DNA of 64,000 bases from Timema cristinae (lineage: Eukaryota > Arthropoda > Insecta > Phasmatodea > Timematidae): contig JBCFYV010000914.1 of NCBI GenBank assembly GCA_039000515.1, positions 1 to 64,000 on the forward strand, in the 5' to 3' direction. A program made the translations under genes and the position numbers. The stretch's first letter is position 1. Each line of letters starts with the position of its first letter. The notes under the pieces were generated by a model. The model saw nothing but the letters and a program-made list of their open reading frames with translations, was not told the origin of the DNA and ran no database searches. This document shows, piece by piece, positions 30,799 to 42,094 of the stretch.

Positions 30799-33491
30799 AG
30801 GACCACCAGTGCTGAAGGAGCTCACGGTCGCACTCTGGAACGCCAACGGGGTCGCGGGGAAGAAGGATGAGCTTGAAAGTTTCTTGGCAAAGCATCGTGT
30901 CGATGTAATGCTGCTGGGAGAAACCCACTTGCGCTCCGCAATGAGGTTCTCGTTAGCAGAGTTTATCTGCCATCGTAGTGACCGAGCGGGGGATGTGGGA
31001 AGGGGTGGGACGGCGGTTCTGGTCCGAAGGGGCCTTGACCACCACGTCGTCTCACTTCCTCCCCTCCAACACATGGAAGCAACGGCTATCCAACTGGTGA
31101 CCTCGACTGGCCAAGTGCGTCTCATTTCCATCTACTTCCCTCCCTACCACCGGTTCGACCAGGCCACGAGGGCTGACATGGAGGTGTTGCTTCGAGGTAC
31201 CACGCCTGTTTTAATCGGTGGTGACTTCAACGCTAAGCACCCTTCATGGGGCTCTAGGATTATGTGCGCTCACGGCGGATTGCTCCGTGACGTCAGAGAT
31301 CTACACGGCCTGGTGGCTGCCGGGCCTCCGACCCCTACCCACTTCCCTTTCAATCCCGGCTATCTCCCGGACGTCCTAGACTTCGTTGTCTCCAGAGGGA
31401 TCAGAAGGCGGTTAGTGCTGAAGTCTCTAGCTGAGCTAGACTCGGATCACAACCCCGTTCTCGTGAACCTGGGACGCGCGGTGTCCTTCATAGACCCCCC
31501 CGAAAAACCCGACCTAAAGCGCACTGACTGGGACAGGTTTACGAATGTGTTGAGAGAGAGGTTGGGACCCACCCCTACCTTTCGAACAGCAGCGGAAATC
31601 GATCGCGGTGCGGAGTTCATAACTTCCGCCATCAAGGGGTCGCTCGAAGCTTCGACGCCGAGGCACCGTCCTAAGAGGGCGCCACAGGCTTCTTTGCCCG
31701 ATTCTATCCTCAGGCACGTCCGGGAGAAAAATCGGCTGAGGAAGGCTTGGCAAATCTCGAGGGACCCGGTAGACAAGGCCAACTGGAGCCGCAAAGTCCA
31801 TGCGGTTCGGGAGATGGTCCGAGAATACCGGAACAGTGTCTGGGAGGACAAGATTTAGAGCCTGTGCGTGCAGCACAGGTCCTTGTGGCAAATGACGAGG
31901 AACTTGATGCGGGTCCCCGCACCAAGGCCGCCTATTGTGAGTCGCAACAGGGTGGCCAACTCCGACCAGGAGAAGGCCGATGCTCTCGCTGAGCACTTAG
32001 AGGCGCAATTTGTACCGACTGACAACCCGCCAGACCCGGTGCACTTTGCGCACGTGGCGCAGGTCATCAATGTGGTCTCGTACAGACCCTTGGATGAACC
32101 TGAACCCACGGAGGTGACAGAAATGTCACGGGTGATAGCCGCTCTAAGACAAAACAAGGCCCCCGTATCCGACGGTATCAGTAACGCGGTCCTCAGAAAG
32201 CTGCCCTTGGAGGCGATTAACTTCCTTCTGGAGTTATTCAACGCCGTCCTGTTCCTGAGTCACTTCCCCGAGCTCTGGAAGCATGCCAACGTCCTCTGCT
32301 TTCATAAACCGGGTAAGGACCCGACCCTAGCTTCGTCCTACCGACCGATCAGCTTGCTCGACTGTCTGGGCAAGTTTTTCGAGAGACTAATAGTGACGAG
32401 ACTGACCCGACATGTTCGCGAGGGGGCATCTTGGTGGACGAGCAGTTCGGCTTTCGGGCGGGACACGCTACGTCTCATCAACTTGTCCGGCTCGTGGAGC
32501 AGGTTACGAGGAACTTCAACATCAACAGGCTGACTGGTGCTGTCTTTCTCGACGTGGCAAAGGCCTTCGACCGTGTTTGGCACGAGGGTCTCCTTTTCAA
32601 ACTCCTCTCCCTGAACCTGCCCTTCTATCTAGTTAAGGTTGTTCAATCTTATCTTTCCCATCGCACCTTTTCTACTACCTTTGGGAACGCCACCTCCCAA
32701 GTCAGAAGCATCCGGGCTGGAGTGCCGCAGGGTTCCATGGTGGGCCCGCTGCTCTTCAGTCTCTATGTGAACGACATTCCAAAATCCCCAGGCACCGAGT
32801 TGGCTCTGTATGCGGAAGACACGGCTCTAGTAGCAGAGTCGTGGCGAGGGCAGCTGGTGGAGAGGCGACTCCAGACGCACCTGACGCAGTTGGAGGGGTG
32901 GCTGACAACCTGGAGAACAAGTATTAACGAGGAGAAGAGCACTGCAATGCTCTTCACATGGAAAAGAAAGTACTACAGGCCGGCTCCACTCCGGCTGTTC
33001 GGAGAACAGATCAGATGGGCGGACAGTGTTAAGTACCTGGGACTTACGCTGGACACAAACTGACCTGGAGACGACACTGCAACGAAAGACTCAACAAGGC
33101 GAGGCAAAGGCTGGGAGTCCTAGGCCCACTGCTTAACAGGCGTAGCGCCCTGTCTACAAGGAACGGTCTGACGCTGTACAAGCAGCTGCTCAGGCCGATC
33201 CTCGACTATGAGTGTCCCGCTTGGGGTCACCTGGTGGACACGTATATGAGGAGGATGCAGGCGTTCCAGAGCGTATGTCTGAGGATCATTGTGGGCGCAC
33301 CTTGGTATGTCCGGAATGAGACTCTTCATCGTGACCTGGATATGCCTACCATCAAGGACCACTTCCGGAAACTAGCGCAGTCTTTCTACGCTAGACTTCC
33401 CGGTGCCACCAATCCTCTTATCCAGGGGCTTGGGAACTACGTCATCGACCCTGGTGGGTGCCATCGACGTCCCAAAGCCCTGCTCGGATAA
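30779..33491 (+). pseudogene. JA2 ORF2: endonuclease and reverse transcriptase, broken
   Basis: Same domain order as JA1 ORF2. Breaks: TAG at 31856-31858 (GAG in JA1), a G-run change near 32422, and loss of one A at about 33056-33060 that creates TGA. The RT active site reads YAED (codons 32809-32820) instead of YVDD, so the first catalytic Asp is replaced by Glu and the enzyme should be dead even if the frame were whole. ATG 30779 overlaps the ORF1 stop by 20 nt, suggesting coupled re-initiation of translation. Confidence 0.83.
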
Positions 33492-33861
33492 GCGAGATGT
33501 GTCAACAGTGGTTTGGGAGGCTCTCACCCAGCCCCCCATAGAGTAGTGTCTCCGCACGTAACTCTAAAAAACCCTTAGTCGGTTTCTCAATTTCTTACCC
33601 CCCTTTTTTACCCCAATATTACTAATATTATGTAATCTCTGTTTCTTTGTTTCAGAACTTCGCGAAACGCGACAACCCGTTTTTTTTTAATTTTTGCGAA
33701 CCACACGGTGTGATCAATTGGTCGGTACGTGTTGGAACTTGCTCTCGTGCTCCCCTTCTGGAAGCATCGGAGCATGCCTTTTGTCTGTGTCTGTGTCTGT
33801 CGAACTGTGTTTAGAGTGAGTATTCTCTGAGATTTCGAACCGCCCGGTATTGTATTGAGCT

Positions 33862-33921
33862 GCCTTTTTCAAGGCAAACCGCAACTGTCTTTTTTAAGAC
33901 AAATCTGCCTTTTTTTAAGGC
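33862..33921 (+). promoter_or_regulatory. Three small 5'-UTR hairpins of JB1
   Basis: GCCTTTTTCAAGGC (33862-33875), GTCTTTTTTAAGAC (33887-33900) and GCCTTTTTTTAAGGC (33907-33921) each form a 5-bp stem with a U-rich loop. The middle copy changes both members of one base pair (C-G to T-A). This suggests RNA structure in the leader; the role is unknown. Confidence 0.55.
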
Positions 33922-34209
33922 AAACCAGAGCAAATTTTCTTAGAGTTATACACTCTAAATCCCCGATCACGCACACAAGTTTAAACTCGAGACAGACTTG
34001 TCGGTGGAAAATTCTGTGGTGATACCTAATGGTGCCAACGAAGACACAGTAAGCCGTAAAGCGAGACCGGCTGCTAAACAATACCTCGCAGTCGGAGTCT
34101 GTCTCCAGGAACACCACTCAACACTACAGATCCTCCCACACTGCACAGAGGAGGGTACCTTAGCCCTTCCACACTTGCCACTAGCCTGCCCTTTTCAGGG
34201 CTGAGCGAA

Positions 34210-35325
34210 ATGTCCGCCCCCGACCACACCAGACCGAAAACAAAACAAAACGACACGAACATGGACCACTCCTCTACAGACAATTCAGACATGAAAGCCG
34301 ACACTGACGGACAGGGAACTTTCACGATGGCCGACAAAGTAGGACGGAAAAGGAAATTCAGACCTCACAAGCAACCCCAGACAAAAAGACACCAACAGAG
34401 TTGACGAACATGTTCGACGCCCTGAAAAGGGCCAAAACATTACTCCCACACCAGTTGACCAGAACACAGACAAACAGCAGATTACAACAACCACCACCAC
34501 ACACAAGACACGTTACCCGCCAATAGTGACACTAGGAACGCAAAACTACGCTCAAATAACCAAGGTAGTGAAAGAGATAGGAGGGGACATTAAAATCACG
34601 TACATAACAAACGGACTGAAAATTCACACCACCAACAAGCAGGACTACGACCTAATACAACACTTACTGAAGGACCTAAAACAGGAGTTTCACACTTACA
34701 CGCTGCCGAGGGACAAACCAGTTAAAGTTGTAATCAAGTGGCTCCCTCCCAACATGGCTACCACTGACCTAGAGGCAGAACTTAAAGACATGGGATTCCC
34801 AGTGACTGACGTGAGACAATTCTCCAGGAAGTCGGCTGTGGACAACACGACTCAGACAGTAACACTTCTCCCTACTTTTCAAGTGACTCTAGCAAAGAGC
34901 ACAGACACTAACACCATCTATCAAGTTAAGTTCATCAACCGTATCAGAGTTAGAATCGAACCATACATTCCACCACTTAATACAGTCGTACAATGCCATA
35001 AGTGCCAAAGATACGGCCATACTAAAAACAACTGTCCAAACAACCCCCGGTGCGTCAATTGCTTAAAACAGCACATCATCAAAGACTGCCCCAAAAAAGA
35101 CGCCACCACTCCTGCCCGGTGCGTAAACTGTATGGGAAGCCACACGGCAAACTACAGTAAGTGCCCGGTGTACTTAAACTTACTAGAAAAGAAGAAGACT
35201 ACACAAATACCAAAGACAAACAAAGAGAGCAGACCTTTAACCCGGACCATGCCCCCACCCTCCAACACACAGAGCTTCCCACCAATGCGGCAGAGACACA
35301 CTTCAAACCCCCCAGTTCCTAAGGC
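34210..35325 (+). pseudogene. JB1 ORF1, 5' part (gag-like, three CCHC knuckles), frameshifted
   Basis: Start MSAPDHTRPKTKQNDTN at 34210. A stop at 34402-34404 and a frame change near 34400-34520 separate the N-terminus from the main frame, which carries the PRE_C2HC-like region (VVIKWLPPNMATTDLEAEL, MGFPVTDVRQF) and three knuckles: CHKCQRYGHTKNNC, CVNCLKQHIIKDC and CVNCMGSHTANYSKC. The frame is then cut at an AGGC target by Gypsy-1; the last 31 codons (starting AKIHRSYAQAV) follow the 3' LTR. Confidence 0.8.
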
Positions 35326-36941
35326 TGTAGCAATTATTGCTACAAGGCGTCTAAAAAAGGGAGAGTCAACAAGAACAGCGCTTACCCAATTTCACCGACC
35401 GGACGAGCGAGCGGAAAAGGACGTCCACACACGATAACAACAGTGCAACATCTAAGAGCGATGATCCTAGTGCTGCATTTTGCCGCTACGCACCACCACT
35501 TGTCTCAAGAACATGGACGCCGAGAACAGCGTGGAAGAGCCTAGGCCTTGATAGAATGTTCTCAACGCACCTAGTACCACGCATCTCCCCCCTTTCCATG
35601 TGTTTATAATCTGTGATCCCCTCCTTGGTGTAATTCCGTCTCGAGTGTTCGATAGTTGCGCCATATAAGAGACTGTTCACCAAGATAGCAGCCACTCTTG
35701 GATTAGGCTCGGACATTGACGAAGCTTAGGCTTCAAAGGCAGACTCATATAATGTAAGGAGAAATTCTTTTTCGGCTTAAAAATAAATATTATGTAATTT
35801 TCTAAAATTCCTTTTGGCTTTACGTATATTTATTGTTATTTACCGTCATAGATGAATATTCATTTATTTTACTAAATATTAAAATAACTTCACTTATGTT
35901 ACGCATGATAAATAGGACTTTACTTATAATACAAAGTAATGTGGGGAAGTTTTTAAGGCGAGTTTTGAATTTTTTCTAATGTTAGCCAAATCTTGTTTAT
36001 CAACTTGGATTCAGTTATTTAACTTTAATATTATGTTTTCAAAGCGTGTTGTCTTAATATCCATATTAAGAAGTTTTATAATATTAGGCCTTAATGATTT
36101 AGTTGTTGGAATGCGGGACGTTAATAATTATTCTTGTATAGTTAACGTTATGTATCTAACTTAGGAATTATTTTGCATAGTTCTTGAACGTGGCAGAATG
36201 GTAATAATAATTTTTTCTTATGATAAAGTTAGGAATTATCCTTAACGTTTAATGTGAGAATTTCTAAGTTTATTCTGTATTACTTCTAATTTTGGAGGAT
36301 TCCGGAATTTGTGGAGACGTCATGCGTAGGCTGATCTTTAATGGGGCAATCACGGAACTATAATACTGTTAGTTACAATTTTGACTTGCACTAAAATAAG
36401 TCATTGCTAAAATTCTCATTTAAGTTTTTTATATTGTTATACGCCATGTTTATAATGCTAGACATTAAAATTTAATACACGTACTATAATAGAAAGTCTT
36501 GTAAAAAACAATAATAATAGATTGTTATTATTCAGCTTTTACAGATATTGTATAAAAAAAAAAAAGAATATGCTTAGATTCTTTGAAGAAGTGATATGTT
36601 CTTGAATATGAGGCTAAATGAAATAAAAGCAAAGTTTCATTAAGACATGAATTTTTTTTACTATTATAATTATGCCATTTATCCTTAGGTTTAGATACAT
36701 ATAATTTTGTTGTCCTTTTTAACTTAGCCTTCGTCCTCGCCGTATTAAAACTAAATTGGTCACTGGAGAAGAACAGTGAGATTACCCTCCTTATAGGAGA
36801 TGGGTTGTGTACCCTAATATATTTCACAAAAAAAAACATAATATTGTTTACACTTCGCACTCCTATTTTTCTAAATTATTTAATAAAATTAAATTTTTTT
36901 TTTGTATTGAATCCCTCTAATATCTAGAGCTTGGGTTTACA
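35326..36941 (+). repeat. Gypsy-1 5' LTR
   Basis: Starts TGTAGCAATTATTGCTACA, a 9-bp inverted repeat around one base, and ends GGGTTTACA. Compared by eye with the 3' LTR, I find three differences, all in the last 300 bp: T-run length near 36652, A/G near 36664 and A/C near 36832. Confidence 0.93.
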
Positions 36942-37015
36942 AGCTGCGCCACTCTGCTCATAGAGTGCGCGTAAGTGTAACTTCACTATAATAATTGTGT
37001 TTTTTGAACTGTTTC

Positions 37016-38102
37016 ATGAACTCATCCTCCGACATGGCCACCCCACCGGGAAGCATGATCAGCAGCAGATCCGAGATCTATGGACTTAAACTTGGAGATC
37101 TTCACCGGGAGCTCAAGGCCAGAAACATATCATTCCACCCCGAAGCTACTGTGGGGGCGTTGCGATCCATGCTGTCTGAGGCTTTCAGTAAGTCAGACAA
37201 AAAAGATAATGATAATATTAGTTATGACATTAGCCATCCCTCTCTGGAACAAGTCGAGTCAGGCAAGTCAGATCACTTAGGTTTAAATGGGGCTCGTGAG
37301 CAAGCTATCCCCCCCCGGTAACTCAAGTTAGTCATCAGCCGGTGACAGTCTCCTCTAAAACTCAGAGTAAAGTAGTAAATGAACGTTTGAAACAACTTCC
37401 TGTTTGTGATGGTCAGTCCTGTGCCAATCTATTTAATTTTCTGTTAGAGGCTAATAGAATTGCTAAACTTCGGCTGGTAGACGATATTGAATTCCTTACA
37501 TTATGTTTAGGGAGAACGTCAGGTTTTTTAGCGCACCTAGTTTCCGAATGTTTACAATTAGGCATTTCATGGAATGGGGTAAAAGGTCGTATCCTTGAGT
37601 CGTTGTGTTCTAGGAGAGAGAAAGAGAAACTTTATAATGAGAAATTGAGGCGTTTTCAAGGGCCCCAGGAACCATTTCGGTTATTTATCCTGGCTATCTC
37701 TGAAACCGCGGAGATATTAAATCTCAACCTAGCGGAGGAGGAGGTAGTGGAGATTATTTTAGAAAATGTTTCCCCGTTGACGCGGAGACATTTTATATTT
37801 TCATACAAACCATCCACCCTGGCAGAATTATATTCATTGGCCAGTAATATTGAGGGTTCATTACTAGCAGAAAAAGAGTACCTTGAAAAATTTCCTGCGC
37901 GAGTTCAAAATAGCTTCACTCAGAATAGGGCAGTTTCAGCCGCAGCGACTGCTCCACTTGGCCCTAGTATTTCTGCCGACCGGGAGTAAGGCCCCTTGGA
38001 GTTATTAGGTCGGGAAGACGAGTAGACGTATCTCGCGTTAAGTGTTTTCGTTGTGGTCATTTTGGGCATTATCAACGCGACTGTACGGCGGGAAACGCTT
38101 AA
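37016..38102 (+). pseudogene. Gypsy-1 gag, frameshifted
   Basis: Start MNSSSDMATPPGSM at 37016. The capsid-like body (LPVCDGQSCANLFNFLLEA, LGISWNGVKGRILESL, FRLFILAISETAEIL) lies in another frame from 37342 to a stop at 37987. One CCHC knuckle, CFRCGHFGHYQRDC (38043-38084), is in a third frame with a stop at 38100-38102. Frame changes fall in the C-run near 37307-37316 and near 37975. The product would form the particle and bind element RNA. Confidence 0.75.
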
Positions 38103-41100
38103 CGTGGAGGGTAGAAAGGGGGGCCGCTTCACAAAAAAAGTATAATTCCCCTTGTTCTCCTGTTGTTAGAGTTACGGTTGGATCTAAGGATGGTTTTGCT
38201 TTGCTAGATACGGGCTCTAGTGGATCCTTTATTAACTCTACATTTTTGGATGGCATTATTAGTTCACAGAAAGTTCATATTGAAAATATGGTTACTAAGC
38301 CATTTATAGTGGGAAATGGAGAGTTATTGATTGCAAGTAAGAGGGTAAAAGTAACCCTAAAAATAGCTGGTTTTTCTTGGAAAAGAAGTTTGTTTTGTGT
38401 TCCTGCCCTTCCCTATGATATCATTTTGGGTAACGATTTTTTGGTGGAAACCCGTGCGATAATTAATTCTAGTCGCGGAGAATTGTCTTTCGAATTTGCC
38501 CCAAGAAATAAAATTGCTTTATGTCGTTCTTCTATTATTGCTTCTATGTGCGTCACTAATAGGGATGAAAAAATAATTAGTGGGGTTATTAAGAGATTTC
38601 CTGATGTTATTACGAGTAGACTGGGAAAATGTGATGTATTACCGTATGAGATTGTGGTGGAGGACAATATTCCTGTAAGGTCAGGTCCATACTCTTGTTC
38701 CCCCCCCAAGATGAAAGTATTCAGAGAGCTGATTGATGATTTAGAGTCCAAAGGTGTCATACGTCCTTCTATTTCTCCCTATGCCAGTCCCGCGTTCATT
38801 ATACCTAAGAAGGGGGAAGGTTATAGATTGGTTGTGGATTATAGAAAAATCAACAAAAAAATCCAGTTCGATCCTTATCCGATGCCGAGTATCGACTCAG
38901 CCTTTCAGCACCTAGGTAGAGCAAAAGTATTCAGTTTAATTGACCTTAATGCGAGTTTTCTACAATGTGCCCTGGTGGAGTCTTCAAAAAAATATACAGC
39001 CTTTGTCACCCCATGGAGACAGTATGAGTTTAATCGCGTCCCCCTCGGGTGTAGTATTGGTGGACAGGCATTGAGTCGCGTTCTAGATCACGTCCTTGCT
39101 GATATTAAATTTAATTATGTATTCAACTATCTTGACGATATATGTGTGTATAGCGACTCGATGAGTGATCATGTGAAGCATTTAGAGGAAGTGTTAAGTC
39201 GCTTGCGTAGAGTAGGCTTAACAGTTAATCCGGATAAGGTAACGTGGGCGAAGCCGTCGATTAAATATCTAGGTTATGTTATCTGTTCTGGTAACCTTCT
39301 CATTGATCCTGAGCGCATCCGCCCCATTGTTGAATACCCCCCGCCCAGAAATCTTAAGGGTGTCATGCGTTTCATTGGGATGTGCGCATATTATGCTAGG
39401 TTCATTCCATCTTTCTCTGAAATAGCCGCGCCTCTTAACTCTTTAAAAAAGAAGGGTGTTGTCTTTCGTTGGGATGTGGAGCAGGCTCGTGCCTTCAATC
39501 TTCTAAAAAGTAAACTTATCTCTCCCGAGGTATTGCGGATGCCCGACTTTTCTATGCCATTTCTTCTTCACGTGGATGCTTCGGCAGTTGCTCTGGGAGC
39601 TGTGCTTTCTCAACGGGCCCCTGAGGGTGTTAGGCCGGTAGCGTTCGCTAGCCGGACACTCACCGAGGCGGAGAGAAGGTACAGTGCCTATGAAAAGGAA
39701 TGCCTGGCATGTGTCAATGGGGTAGAACGGTTTGCGGATTATTTAGAGCAGAGAAAATTTGAATTGTATACCGACAACATGGCGCTGGCATGGATGTGGA
39801 ATCATCCAAAACAACTAGGCAAGGTAGGAAGATGGGTTTGGAGGCTATCTCGATTCAAATTTTCTACCCACCACATCTCGGGGAAACTCAATGTTACTGC
39901 GGACGCTCTATCACGCATGGCAGAAGACTGTGATCCCATTGGGGCAGAGGAAATCACGCCCGCGTCTTTGGTCATTAAATCGATACCAGAGTCCTTTGTT
40001 TCTATCAGGGATCATCAGGGCAGTGACCCATGGTGCCAGGAAATTATGGAAAGGATCAGGAAAGGGGAACAAGTGGGGAAATATTCTATATTGAGGGATC
40101 TTCTTGTAATTACTCTTGCTAATGGAAAAGGTAAGAAAGTGGTTGTTCCAGTGTCTGTACGCCCGATGTTAATGAAATATTTTCATGATTCGGTATTTGG
40201 AGGTCACCTTGGTGTATTAAAGACTGTCAAGAAAATCTCAAGAGAATTCTTTTGGCCTGGGCAATATCAGGACGTTAAGAAATGGGTTAGTCAGTGTGAT
40301 GATTGTCTGATGGCCAAACCGGCCCATAATTCCAAGGTTGGGTTACATTCGGCCGATGTAGCCCAACGCCCTTGGGAGAAGGTGTTCGTTGATTATGTGG
40401 GGCCTATCACCCGATCAACCCTAGGTAACTCTTGTATTCTCGTTTTGGTCGATGCATTTTCCAAATTCGTTATATTGATTCCTTTAAGGAACATGAAAGC
40501 TACAACTACTGTAAACGCCCTGTGTCGACGAGTGTGGGCATGCTTTGGGGCCCCCAAGACCATAGTGAGTGATAACGGACCTTGTTTCCGATCAACTACT
40601 TTCCATGATATGTGCTTTGGGTGGGGCATTAAGCATATTACCACCAGTCCCTACCACCCGGACCCAACCATGTAGAAAGGTTTAACAGGAACCTGGGCAT
40701 AGCCCTGACCATTTTTCATAATCAGGTACAACAGAAGTGGGATAGAGAGTTAGATTTCTTGAATATGGCTTTTAACTCCGCCTATCACGAATCAACAGGA
40801 TGCTCCCCTGCGTCCGTGTTCCTCGGGCGGGAGCTGATCCACCCTTTATTTAATATTTGGGACATTCATCCCCTGTTAGAGGATAGTGACGAGGTATCCA
40901 GGGAGGATAGATGTAGGAGTGTCTTGGACCATCTTAGGAGGGCACAGAAAAGGGTGGCTAATGCATATAACAAAGGGAGGATTCCCGTTTCGTTTAAAGT
41001 TGGAGATCTTGTTTTATGCAAAGAGTTCCCCTTGAGCTCCGCGGTCGACAAAAGATCTGCAAAGCTGTGCCCCAAGTGGTGTGGTCCATGGGAGGTGACT

Positions 41101-41232
41101 AAGTTTCTCACCCCTGTCACAGTGCTCCTTCAGAAAGATGCTGACCGGGCTGAGACGAGACGCGCTCACGTCAGTCATATAAAGAGTACAAATCCAAGAG
41201 TCCCTAAGGATAATGGAAGGCATATAGTGTAA
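38042..41232 (+). pseudogene. Gypsy-1 pol: protease, RT, RNase H, integrase; one frameshift
   Basis: The open frame covers the aspartic protease (LLDTGSSGSFIN, then DIILGNDFL), RT (VVDYRKIN, SLIDLNASFLQ, NYLDDICVY), RNase H (DASAVALGAVL, YTDNMALAW, TADALSRM) and integrase (zinc-binding GGHLGVLKT..C..C, FVDYVGPI, VSDNGPCF). The frame ends at 40675, where one base is missing before the third catalytic residue of the integrase. The rest continues in another frame to 41232 with the GPWEVT C-terminal fold. Apart from this single break the polyprotein is intact. The family position within Ty3/Gypsy is not resolved here. Confidence 0.9.
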
Positions 41233-42094
41233 TGTAGGTTAAGTATTTCGCATATATGTGTATAGTGATAAGTTAGTTGTAAGTATGAGTATCTCCATGA
41301 TATATATATATAAAGCCCGGGCCCGTGGCAAAATAAACATTTAATAGCTGTTGGACTCCATCTAAATGGTTTAAGTTAAGGGAGCCTAATATAGGACTAT
41401 GACCGTAGCCTATTATATTATCGATATTGTGGACCTGGTGATAGGAACGAGAAGACACCATAAAAGTGTGACAGTGTATATTATGTGCAGTATGCTCTAG
41501 TGCCTCGTCTGAATATTTATGCCATTACGTCCTCGTATGAGAGTGAGGATGTAAAATAAATGGCTAGTTGTAGCGTGTGTCTTTCAAAAGGAACAAATCA
41601 GATTAATGAATTGGCGGAACTATTCATGGGTATTATAATGTACCTGTCTTGGTGAACACTAACTCTTGTCTCTTATGTGCAGCTCTGAGAACTCCCATTA
41701 CCTCACGTCTTCCGTTCCCTTATTTCCCTGTCTGTGCGTGATGGAATAGAACGCTGTGGAGAACATGCCAAAAGGCATGAAAGAAGGCGTTTACAACTCC
41801 AAGAGCAGTTATCCTGGACGGCTGAGAATGAGACCGAGCAGTTGTGAAAGGTGGACCTGTCCAGGATGGAGCAGCGAGCGGCTGGAGATGCGGTGCCTCA
41901 AACCTTGTGGGGTCCAGATATCCCAAGGAAGATGTTGCTGGACCGAAATAAGGACAACGCGAGAAGAACACCGAAAGTAACCCCAAGTATCTTCACCTTC
42001 CCAAAGGAGCCAGGGGCAGTCACCAGGAACAGTCAGCGATGCTGACCATAACAACACCCCCCCCCCCCCCAACGCCAGATCAAGGGGGGAGATT
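41233..42094 (+). other. Gypsy-1 non-coding region between pol and 3' LTR
   Basis: No env-like frame, signal peptide or membrane segment is convincing. A C12 tract lies at about 42058-42070 and the polypurine tract just before 42095. Confidence 0.6.

Larger units (their letters stand above)
27951..33800 (+). mobile_element. Jockey-clade non-LTR retrotransposon JA2, near full length
   Basis: Begins immediately after the JA1 tail at GGAACTGTAC (27951-27960) with a short 5' UTR, then ORF1, overlapping ORF2 and a 3' UTR of about 310 bp ending in (TCTGTG)n-type repeats at 33783-33800. It has no poly(A) tail. JB1 begins directly afterwards in the same orientation. High GC content contrasts with the AT-rich surroundings. 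Confidence 0.85.

Noticed and set aside
24234..33800. JA as an R1 or R2 rDNA-specific element
   Set aside because: The ORF1 PRE_C2HC plus three-knuckle layout and the NAKH/YVDD motif contexts fit Jockey; no 28S rDNA flank is present.
41700..42045. env-like gene in Gypsy-1
   Set aside because: Frames after integrase lack a signal peptide, cleavage site or membrane span.
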